Source of the DNA: Patescibacteria group bacterium
GTDB taxonomy: Bacteria > Patescibacteriota > Minisyncoccia > Portnoybacterales > GWB1-42-6
Reading direction: 5' to 3'
NCBI GenBank assembly: GCA_018818145.1
Contig: JAHIST010000069.1
Span: forward strand, 1 to 20,636
Length of the DNA: 20,636 nucleotides
Part shown: in pieces, positions 12,040 to 18,718 of the stretch
How the letters are laid out: every line of letters begins with the position of its first letter
Position numbering within the stretch: position 1 is the first letter of the stretch
Notes under the pieces: generated by a model
Database searches by the model: none
Seen by the model: only the letters and a program-made list of their open reading frames with translations
What the model was told of the DNA's origin: nothing
Made by a program: the position numbers and the translations under genes

Positions 12040-13878
12040 TTAGGAATTAGGAATTTTTATTTCTTCTTCCGCTACCAGCTCTTCTTTGGCCCGTTCAATT
12101 TCCAGAATCTGGCGCGGGTCGGAAGTGATAATCTGGTCTTCGGTGTAGGAAGCAATAACTTTAATGGCGGCATGTTGCAGGCCGGCAAAAAATATTCCTT
12201 CGCCCACACTGCATTCCAGCAGCAGATATTTTTCCTGGTCGGTCAAATTAAAAGTTTTTTGGATTATGTCAATGGTGGCCGGCGACTGGCGCAGCAGAAT
12301 CTGCAGCGAGGAATTAGTAACTATCGGCTTGCCGTAGGGCGAGGTCATAAAATCGCCCACGTCTTGCGTAATAGTCGTCATGCCAAGATAATATTTGCGG
12401 CAGCGCTTGGCGATGCCAAAGAGAAACGAAGCTGCGTCTTCGTGGCGCATCATCACCCAGGCTTCGTCCACCACCAATATCCTTTTTTTGAGTTCGGAGC
12501 GGATAATGTTCCAGATATAATGGAGCACGATATACATGGCAATAGGCCGCAGTTCTTCTTCCATGTCGCGGATTGAAAAAGTGACTAATTTATTTTTTAA
12601 TTCAATGTTGGTCTGCTGGTTGAAGAGTCCGGCGTAAGAGCCGGTGGTGAATCTTTCCAGCCGCGTGGCCAGGGAAGAGCCGCCTTCCATATTTTTCAAA
12701 ATTGTCTGCAAATCGCTTAGCAGCGGCGGGGTGATTTTTGAAAAATCAGAATCAGGCGTGATATCGCGCGATGCATAGGTTTCGCTGATTGCTCGGTCTA
12801 GGACCGCGTCTTCTTCGGGTGTGAGCCCGCCGAGCATAATCCGCAGCAGGCCCACCAAATTTATAATGGTGGAGCGCAAGACATCGCCGGGTTTTTCGCC
12901 TTTTGGCGGAACCGGCAAATCAAAGGGATTTAAGTGGTTTGGCGAATTGAGCGAGATTTTTGTGAAGGTACCGCCGACGGTTTCGGTTAAATACTGGTAT
13001 TCATTTTCCGGGTCAATAATTATAACTTCCGTTCCCATCATCATTGAGCGCAAAACCTCCAACTTGACCGCGTAGCTTTTGCCCGAACCCGATTTGGCAA
13101 AAACGCAGGAATTGGCGTTTTCCAGGCTAAAGCGGTCAAAAATAATCAGGGAATTATTATGACGGTTAATGCCATAAAGTATGCCTTTGTTGTCGGAAAG
13201 ATTAACCGAGACAAAAGGAAAACAGCTGGAAATCGGCCCCGTGTTCATTGAAGTGTGGATGGCTAAATCGTCTTTGGCCAGCGGCAAAGTTGATAAAAAC
13301 CCCTGCTCTTGTTGGAAAGAAGCCGGTTTGATATAAACAAGTTTGCCTTCAAGCAGGGAGCGGATTTCATTTTCAATATCATCCAGCTCTTTTTGGTTGT
13401 CGGCAAAAATCGTCAGATACAGCCCAAACTTGAAGAATTTTTCGTTGCCCTGCTGGAGGTTGTCGCGCAGAGTTTCAATATCCTGTAGCGCCGTTTCCAG
13501 CATCGGGTCGCGCACCTGGCCTTTTTCCTGCCTTTCGGATATTTGCGCCTGCACCTGCGCCACTTTTTTCCGCAGCTGTCCCATAATCCAGGTCGTCTCC
13601 ACCGGATGGACAAACATGGAAATGTTTATTTCCCGGTCCAGCGCCAGAACCGGCGAGAACCAATTGGTTACCAGATAGCGCGGATAAGTGAAAATAAAAA
13701 GAGTGCGCGCCATTTTGCCGCCAATCTGCAGATAATTGGAATTTATTTTCATCCCCGGGGGCGCGATCAGATCTTTGATTGACGGGCCTGTCTCCTGGGG
13801 CATCTGTCCCAGAAGGCTGTCGGACTGCGTCGGGCCGGCCGGTTTCTGGTTAAAAAGATTTTGGAGGTTAAACTGCAT
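12040..13878 (-). CDS. virB4: VirB4-family type IV secretion ATPase
   Basis: A 612-residue protein. The N-terminal half (about 45-230) has the VirB4/TrbE/CagE-type region, with WFSPVLALDREINISMFVHPV and a helical segment (100-150). The C-terminal P-loop domain has Walker A AKSGSGKSY at 261-269, an IIIDPENEY segment near 287-295, Walker B RILVVDEAWVMM at 466-477 and the ITQD motif at 503-506. VirB4 ATPases power pilus assembly and substrate transfer at the inner membrane. Length is at the short end of the family, as in Gram-positive systems. The preceding genes are TraC-like and prgI, a consistent grouping. The last three residues come from an AT-rich repeat. No Shine-Dalgarno motif precedes the ATG. 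Confidence 0.93.
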   Translation of the reverse strand: MQFNLQNLFNQKPAGPTQSDSLLGQMPQETGPSIKDLIAPPGMKINSNYLQIGGKMARTLFIFTYPRYLVTNWFSPVLALDREINISMFVHPVETTWIMGQLRKKVAQVQAQISERQEKGQVRDPMLETALQDIETLRDNLQQGNEKFFKFGLYLTIFADNQKELDDIENEIRSLLEGKLVYIKPASFQQEQGFLSTLPLAKDDLAIHTSMNTGPISSCFPFVSVNLSDNKGILYGINRHNNSLIIFDRFSLENANSCVFAKSGSGKSYAVKLEVLRSMMMGTEVIIIDPENEYQYLTETVGGTFTKISLNSPNHLNPFDLPVPPKGEKPGDVLRSTIINLVGLLRIMLGGLTPEEDAVLDRAISETYASRDITPDSDFSKITPPLLSDLQTILKNMEGGSSLATRLERFTTGSYAGLFNQQTNIELKNKLVTFSIRDMEEELRPIAMYIVLHYIWNIIRSELKKRILVVDEAWVMMRHEDAASFLFGIAKRCRKYYLGMTTITQDVGDFMTSPYGKPIVTNSSLQILLRQSPATIDIIQKTFNLTDQEKYLLLECSVGEGIFFAGLQHAAIKVIASYTEDQIITSDPRQILEIERAKEELVAEEEIKIPNS

Positions 13879-13901
13879 AATTAATTCGGGCCGTTTACAA
13901 A

Positions 13902-14549
13902 TTATTTTTGGCTTTGTTTTGTTTCTTCCGGCTGGAAAGTCGGCTTCTCCTGAGATCCCATATTATATAAATGATAGAAAAGTTCGGTAATCTCCTGGGT
14001 ATTGAGCGGCACGGCTTTCAGCCCCAAGCCCGACAGTCCCGAGATGATATATTCTACTCTCTGCCACAGCTGGGCTTTGAGCTCATCAAGCGATTTGCCC
14101 AGATTGGCGGTGGTGTTTTTCTGGAAGAGGCCAATTTTTTCCAGCAGGCCCCCTTCTTTTTTTTCTACCTTGGCTAGCGGCACGACCACAAAAAAAGATT
14201 GGCTCATAATATTTGAAACCTGGACCAGATTTTTGACAAAATCAACATATTCGGAAATCTGGATTTTTAAAAGTTCGTTTGTCTGTTCTTTTTTCATCTG
14301 TTCCAGCAGCGCCAGATAATCAGAAATATCCAATTGCCGCGAAATGGCAAGAATTTGAATTGAGAAGTCAAGAGAGTTTAAAAATCCCTGATATTTCATA
14401 ATCAGCGCGTCCTGTTCCTGGGTTGACTTCAGGGCGAAGTTGGTTGAAGAGGTCATTAAAACAGCGCGCAAGTCGCCGCCTTTTAAAACGACGATTCCCT
14501 CTTGGACGTCTTCAACCAGAATTTTTTGCTGAACAGGCTCTTCGGGCAT
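13902..14549 (-). CDS. TraC-like accessory protein preceding VirB4
   Basis: A 215-residue soluble protein without membrane segments. It starts MPEEPVQQKILVEDVQEGIVVLKGGDLRAVL. Central helices (about 45-120) include NSLDFSIQILAISRQLDI and EQMKKEQTNELLKIQISEYVDFVKNL, then SQSFFVVVPL. This pattern is like the TraC/VirB4 N-terminal domain, which in several single-membrane type IV systems is a separate gene just before VirB4. It has its own ATG and a 23-base gap to VirB4, and VirB4 is full length, so this is not a frameshifted fragment. The residues after about 190 are a hydrophilic tail. The name is from pattern and context. Confidence 0.68.
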   Translation of the reverse strand: MPEEPVQQKILVEDVQEGIVVLKGGDLRAVLMTSSTNFALKSTQEQDALIMKYQGFLNSLDFSIQILAISRQLDISDYLALLEQMKKEQTNELLKIQISEYVDFVKNLVQVSNIMSQSFFVVVPLAKVEKKEGGLLEKIGLFQKNTTANLGKSLDELKAQLWQRVEYIISGLSGLGLKAVPLNTQEITELFYHLYNMGSQEKPTFQPEETKQSQK

Positions 14550-14576
14550 TAGAATAATTTTTATAATTTAAGGTAA

Positions 14577-14858
14577 TTATTGTTTCCTTCTCCAAATATA
14601 AATTTTCGGGTTGGAAAAGTAGTTGAAAAAAGCGCGCAAAAAAGTAAAAAGCGAGCGCCCGTTAATTTTAACAAAAACCGAGGCAAGTAAAAAGAGGAAA
14701 AGCGGTATGGCGACGATAACCACAATCCAGAGGCGGAACAAATACCACAGGAATAGAACTATAATCGCCCCTCCCAAAAACATCAAAAATTGCTTGAGCG
14801 AGAGCGGGCCCAAAATTTTGTCTTCAACATCAATGAATTGGGGAACGTTGAACTGCAT
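14577..14858 (-). CDS. prgI: PrgI family protein (VirB3-like)
   Basis: A 93-residue protein beginning MQFNVPQFIDVEDKILGPLSLKQF, the characteristic PrgI opening, followed by two adjacent transmembrane helices at about 26-43 and 44-65, then a basic, aromatic tail ending in IWRRKQ. PrgI/VirB3-like proteins are small inner-membrane partners of the VirB4 ATPase. It lies directly upstream of the TraC-like and VirB4 genes, as in many Gram-positive and CPR systems. The gap to the TraC-like gene is 27 bases, and no Shine-Dalgarno motif is seen. High confidence from the N-terminal signature and neighbours. Confidence 0.85.
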   Translation of the reverse strand: MQFNVPQFIDVEDKILGPLSLKQFLMFLGGAIIVLFLWYLFRLWIVVIVAIPLFLFLLASVFVKINGRSLFTFLRAFFNYFSNPKIYIWRRKQ

Positions 14859-14865
14859 AAATACG

Positions 14866-14895
14866 GAAATTAAGAAATTTAGAAATTAGGAAATT
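14866..14895 (+). repeat. Left flanking repeat of the S23 cassette
   Basis: Contains GAAATTAAGAAATTT and then GAAATTAGGAAATT (14882-14895). The latter is the exact inverted partner of 15300-15313 on the other side of the S23 gene. It touches the S23 stop codon and lies in the prgI leader. Confidence 0.6.
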
Positions 14896-15277
14896 ATTTT
14901 TTCGGATAAGTCGCTTTTATAAAGTTATTTAATTGTCGATGTTGGCTTTCAAGCAATCCTATTAGTTCATCAAATTCCTTTTTTGTTATTTTTGCTCTTT
15001 GCAGAAGCAGAAAAGACCAATGTTTTGCCTCAAATAATGAGCCGCGAGAATTATAATAAAATTTTATTTTATCTAAATAATGAAATCGGCCGTAGCCTTC
15101 CGCAATATTGGCCCCGACGGAGTCAATCGCACCAAGCCATTGATCTCCCATAATTTTCTTTGTTTGCCAATCCATCTTTACATAGATGATCCACGCTTTT
15201 TCACCAATCTTTATCGCGGTTTTATAAGCATCCAAATTTCCTAAAGCGATATAGTTTTTAGCTGTTTTGGAGGCCAT
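14894..15277 (-). CDS. Four-helix bundle protein (S23/23S rRNA IVS family)
   Basis: A 127-residue protein with the family signature SVGANIAEGYGR (about 53-64), then FYYNSRGSLFEAKHW and a C-terminal helix. Its length is typical. S23-type proteins were first seen encoded in 23S rRNA intervening sequences, occur widely as single genes, and are related to the Avd accessory protein of diversity-generating retroelements. No reverse transcriptase or variable repeats are nearby, so no such element is claimed. It interrupts an otherwise coherent secretion operon and is bounded by 14-bp inverted repeats (14882-14895 and 15300-15313), as if it arrived as a cassette. Function unknown. Confidence 0.85.
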   Translation of the reverse strand: MASKTAKNYIALGNLDAYKTAIKIGEKAWIIYVKMDWQTKKIMGDQWLGAIDSVGANIAEGYGRFHYLDKIKFYYNSRGSLFEAKHWSFLLLQRAKITKKEFDELIGLLESQHRQLNNFIKATYPKK

Positions 15278-15290
15278 TTTATCAATTTTT

Positions 15291-15313
15291 TAATTTCCCA
15301 ATTTCCTAATTTC
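15291..15313 (-). repeat. Right flanking repeat of the S23 cassette
   Basis: On the minus strand it reads GAAATTAGGAAATT (15313-15300) and continues GGGAAATTA. The first 14 bases are the exact inverse of 14882-14895. It occupies the short space between the upstream gene's stop (15317) and the S23 start. Confidence 0.6.
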
Positions 15314-15316
15314 ATT

Positions 15317-16312
15317 TCACTCTTCATTGTTGCCGAATTCCTTTAGGTCTACCACGTTTCCGTCTATCCTCGGGATGGGTTTCGCTAATGGTTTGAGCGG
15401 TCCGGCCAAATCTTCTTCAGCCACTTGTTCCCGGTACATATCAGGGCCAATGCTGGCTTGCCCTTCCAAATTTTCTTTGAAAACTTGGGAAGGTGAAGGC
15501 GGAAAAACTTTTTGGGATAAATCTTCTTTTTTGTTTAGCTCGTCAATTAAAATAAGTTTTGTTTCCGGAGAAATCGGCACTTCGGTGTCGTCGTCATAAG
15601 CCTTAAGAATTTTGGCTAAGCGAGCGCGTTCTTCTTGTTGTAGATTTTGGGCGTTGCGGCTCCTAAACAGAAAATCGCTTCGTTCCAGCTCTTCGTGGTG
15701 CCCCGCCCCTTTTTGCTTGATATAGTCTGACAGCCAGTTTTTAATCGTCGGCCGCACCGGCTGTTCCAGATCCTGAATTTTTATCGGGTTTAAGGTCATT
15801 AGTTGATTCAAAATTTCTTTATTTTCCTGAATCGTAGCGCGGAAGGGTTTTCTGGAAATTGCCGGATGGGGGCTTGCGGCCGGAGTTGTCCATTGTTCGG
15901 TTTCTGGTTGGGCAACGCCGGGAAGCGTTTTGGGAAGAGCCCCGCCTAATTTTAAAATAAAGCTTTCTGCATTTTTTAGGTGGTCGCGGATGATTAAAAG
16001 CTGTTTCAGGGCAATTTCCAGAGCGATTTGGCGCGCGGTTTCCGAATCCACGCCCAGATTTTTCTGGAGAAATGACGGCAGGGAGTCCAGCGTTATATCT
16101 TTTAGCATTGCGTCGCCGGTAAGTTTGGCGACAATTGGGTTGGCATTTCCAGCTAGCCCAAATTTTTTGGTGATTTTTCCGGTATTTTCTGCGGCTTCCA
16201 AAGAACACATCCATTCTTTGGCATAATCGGGCAGGCGCAAAAATTTCACCTGAAAATCATCAAGTTTTTTGCTTTGCGGTATTGGACGGTTGTCAGTTTG
16301 AATGGTTGACAT
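15317..16312 (-). CDS. Soluble helical protein linked to the VirB6-like gene (unknown)
   Basis: About 331 residues from the start MSTIQTDNRPIPQSKK. The N-terminal part (about 15-115) is an all-helical domain: FLRLPDYAKEWMCSLEAAE, ITKKFGL, IVAKLTGDAMLKDITL, LPSFLQKNLGVDSETARQIALEIALKQLLIIRDHL. I have the impression of seeing this pattern in other CPR proteins, but I cannot name a family. After that it is hydrophilic and Pro/Glu-rich, with no membrane segment or signal, so it is probably cytoplasmic. Start choice: the frame stays open to 16414, but that extension lies inside the VirB6-like gene and is its low-complexity shadow. The ATG at 16312 is 5 bases after that gene's stop. It ends in TGA, the only one in the window. 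Confidence 0.7.
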   Translation of the reverse strand: MSTIQTDNRPIPQSKKLDDFQVKFLRLPDYAKEWMCSLEAAENTGKITKKFGLAGNANPIVAKLTGDAMLKDITLDSLPSFLQKNLGVDSETARQIALEIALKQLLIIRDHLKNAESFILKLGGALPKTLPGVAQPETEQWTTPAASPHPAISRKPFRATIQENKEILNQLMTLNPIKIQDLEQPVRPTIKNWLSDYIKQKGAGHHEELERSDFLFRSRNAQNLQQEERARLAKILKAYDDDTEVPISPETKLILIDELNKKEDLSQKVFPPSPSQVFKENLEGQASIGPDMYREQVAEEDLAGPLKPLAKPIPRIDGNVVDLKEFGNNEE

Positions 16313-16317
16313 ATTTT

Positions 16318-18657
16318 TTAGAAGCTGGGTCCTCCTCCTCGCTCGGGCCTCTGCGGCTGCGGCCGCGCGCCGCCGGCTGCTTGTTGACCAACTTCCGGTA
16401 CTCTGCCTCCCCAAGCCGGGCTTTTGCTCATATAATCTTCAAGATCCTCTTGTTTCTCATTCCTTTTTATTCCTTCTTTGCTGGTTATTATTTGTTTTTG
16501 CATCGCATTTAACTCGCCGGTAGTGCTGGCTAATAGCGTTCGGTCAATATGCCGGCCAACCATCTCTAATGATTTTCTTCCGTCTTTTTCTCCTTCAAAA
16601 ATATCTCCGATCTGGCTTGCTTTCATACCTTTAACAAATTTAGCGGCAGCGGTTTCGGCGGCTTTGCTCATCTCGTCAGAGGCGCTCGTAAAGGATTTAG
16701 CCAGATTGCCGGTAGCCGCGGCGAAAAGGTTGCGGTATTTCATATCAGGCGCAGAGGCGCTGAAATCGCTTTTATCATCAAAATTCTCAGATAGAGATCC
16801 TTTAATTTCATTACCGTCTTTATCTGTACCTCCTTTAATTGCAAACTTCGCTGCTTTATTTAATTTTTTATAAGTTTCTACAAATTCCGGCGGTGATAAT
16901 TCGTCTGCCATTGCTTTCGTAGTTTCTTTGTCTTTAAAAACCACAGCATTAACTTTCGCAAGATTGCCGGATTCATAAGACCGGCGAATTGCATCTTTTT
17001 GCTGTTTTCCCTCTTCTTTATTTGTTGGATCAAATACATCAAACCTTGTTTCTTCCAAATCCCTCTGTTCTTTGGTTTTACCATCCGTGCCCTTGGCGCC
17101 GTAAGAGGCGAAAGTCTGCATTGCTTTTTTAACGCTTTCTTTATCATCTGTCTTGGCCAAAGTGCCTCTTTCTTTCGCTTCCCTGGCGGCGATAAGCGCT
17201 CTGGCGCCCCAAGCTGCTTTTGTTTCATGCAGCAGGTCTTTATCAGACATAAATTTGAGTTTTTCGGCGTAGGCTTTGTTTTCCGGGCGTTCTGTTGGTT
17301 TTTGTTTCATCTGGACAGCCGCGGCTTGGGTTCTGCCGCCCCATTTTTTAAGCTGCATAAACGACAGGGCTTTTCCGGCAGCGCTAGTTAAGCCGGGGGC
17401 CACTTTTTCATTCCAGGCAAATTTAGGCGCTCGCATAGCTTGCTTGCCCGTCCATTTAGCCGAGCCCGTTGCCCAGCCCTGAACCTTGCCTGAGGCTTTT
17501 TTCGCCAAACCCATAGCTGTGCTGGCGCCGGCAATCCCCATTTGTTGGGCGGCGATAAGGCCGCCCAAAAGTATCATAACAATAATAATATATTGAAAAA
17601 GCATCATTATATTGCCGCCGGCCAAGCTGTTTAAAATCCCTGGGTCTATGTTGGCTGGCGGACTGCCAAAAGCCTTGCCAATACTACCGGTGCTGGCCGC
17701 TACTACGGCCAGGTAGATAAAAAACGCGTAAACCGGCGCGAAAAAAGTCCACTTGAAAAATAAGCCCCACCACTTGCCCCAAAGCCCGCCCGTGCCGGTA
17801 ATCATTGAAAGCCAAGCCAGGGGAGCAAAAATCAGCAAGAACCAGAGCATAATAATTCGGAAAATCATAAATATGGCTGCGGCCAAAATAACGAAGCTGG
17901 CCACCAGCAGAAGAATAATGCTAAAGATTGCTCCGATCACAACCTGAATTGCGCCTTGATCTCCCTGTTTCAGTGCTGCTGCTGGATTTGTATTGGGATT
18001 AGGCGCCGGAGCACAACCATATTCATCTGTGTCTGGGAAAGCTTGGCAAACTTCGTTTGGATTACATTGGTCGCTGCAAAAATCAATTGGAACGGTTTTA
18101 TCGCTCGGATTGGCGTCGTAAGCTCTGGAAATATTTAACCCATTCGTTATCTGGGCAGAGATACCCTTGGTGCCTTGAGCTTCTTTAATGAAATAGTCGG
18201 TTAAGACCTGCGAAAAATCAATAAGAATTCCTGCAAAAAGCAGGCTGAAATTTATCAGCAGGGCAGCTATAACCAGCCGTTTGAGGATTTGTTTCATGCC
18301 GAATCTTTCAATCTGCAAAATGGTGGAAAAAGCCATCACCAGCAAAATCAGGGCAAAAAACATATTGCAAAGGCCGCGGGTAATCTGCCAGCCGATAGTG
18401 ACGACCGGGATGTCTTTGAACTTGGAGATACTGAAAACCGCTTCCAGAGCACCGGCTGCCAATGTTAAAAGCTTGCTAAAAAAAGGCTGTAATACCATTA
18501 TTAAAATCCAGCTGACGGCTTTGAGTATTGTACTGCCGGCAATTTCAAAAAATTGTGCTTTTGCCTGCGGCACTCCTAAAACAAAAAACCCTCCGAGCAA
18601 AATAAAAACCACGGCAAGAACCAGCGCTTTTTTTCTATTTTTTATTAGGTGAGCCAT
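16318..18657 (-). CDS. VirB6/TrbL-like membrane protein with long cytoplasmic tail
   Basis: A 779-residue protein. It has a signal peptide or first helix (1-34, ending QAKAQ), then hydrophobic segments at about 43-70, 91-112, 127-150, 235-262, 263-290, 305-325 and 350-370, the polytopic core of VirB6/TrbL proteins. The motif FRIIMLWFLLIFAPLAWL followed by GLWGKWWGLFFKWTFFAPVY is characteristic of such channel proteins. A loop between helices has cysteines at 194, 198, 204 and 215 and is probably outside the cell. From about 385 the protein is soluble, charged and alanine/lysine-rich, ending in a Pro/Gly/Arg tail. VirB6 forms part of the inner-membrane export channel. It precedes the soluble helical protein by 5 bases. 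Confidence 0.85.
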   Translation of the reverse strand: MAHLIKNRKKALVLAVVFILLGGFFVLGVPQAKAQFFEIAGSTILKAVSWILIMVLQPFFSKLLTLAAGALEAVFSISKFKDIPVVTIGWQITRGLCNMFFALILLVMAFSTILQIERFGMKQILKRLVIAALLINFSLLFAGILIDFSQVLTDYFIKEAQGTKGISAQITNGLNISRAYDANPSDKTVPIDFCSDQCNPNEVCQAFPDTDEYGCAPAPNPNTNPAAALKQGDQGAIQVVIGAIFSIILLLVASFVILAAAIFMIFRIIMLWFLLIFAPLAWLSMITGTGGLWGKWWGLFFKWTFFAPVYAFFIYLAVVAASTGSIGKAFGSPPANIDPGILNSLAGGNIMMLFQYIIIVMILLGGLIAAQQMGIAGASTAMGLAKKASGKVQGWATGSAKWTGKQAMRAPKFAWNEKVAPGLTSAAGKALSFMQLKKWGGRTQAAAVQMKQKPTERPENKAYAEKLKFMSDKDLLHETKAAWGARALIAAREAKERGTLAKTDDKESVKKAMQTFASYGAKGTDGKTKEQRDLEETRFDVFDPTNKEEGKQQKDAIRRSYESGNLAKVNAVVFKDKETTKAMADELSPPEFVETYKKLNKAAKFAIKGGTDKDGNEIKGSLSENFDDKSDFSASAPDMKYRNLFAAATGNLAKSFTSASDEMSKAAETAAAKFVKGMKASQIGDIFEGEKDGRKSLEMVGRHIDRTLLASTTGELNAMQKQIITSKEGIKRNEKQEDLEDYMSKSPAWGGRVPEVGQQAAGGARPQPQRPERGGGPSF

Positions 18658-18670
18658 CTTTAGGTTTTAT

Positions 18671-18694
18671 CCTCACACCAAATTTGGTGTGAGG
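18671..18694. repeat. Perfect 24-bp palindrome upstream of the VirB6-like gene
   Basis: CCTCACACCAAA (18671-18682) is followed directly by its complement TTTGGTGTGAGG (18683-18694), with no spacer and no mismatch. A third half-site GGTGTGA lies at 18705-18711. It sits 13 bases upstream of the VirB6-like ATG within the operon. No T-tract follows on either strand, so it is not an ordinary terminator. A protein-binding site, an mRNA hairpin or a palindromic mobile repeat are all possible. It shares the CACACCA word with the element at 6078. Confidence 0.65.
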
Positions 18695-18718
18695 GCGAGC
18701 ATAAGGTGTGAAAATTTA

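Noticed and set aside
13879..14549. TraC-like gene as the broken-off N-terminus of a frameshifted VirB4
   Set aside because: Each gene has its own start, a 23-base gap separates them, and the VirB4 protein already contains the usual N-terminal region. A separate TraC-like gene before VirB4 is common.
14894..15277. S23 protein as part of a diversity-generating retroelement (Avd)
   Set aside because: No reverse transcriptase, template repeat or variable repeat is visible nearby.
16313..16414. 34-codon N-terminal extension of the soluble helical protein (Arg/Ala-rich)
   Set aside because: It lies wholly inside the end of the VirB6-like gene in another frame and looks like a shadow of its Pro/Gly/Arg tail. 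The ATG at 16312 just past that stop is the natural start.
18671..18694. Palindrome as an intrinsic terminator
   Set aside because: No T-tract follows on either strand, and it lies between co-directional genes 61 bases apart.
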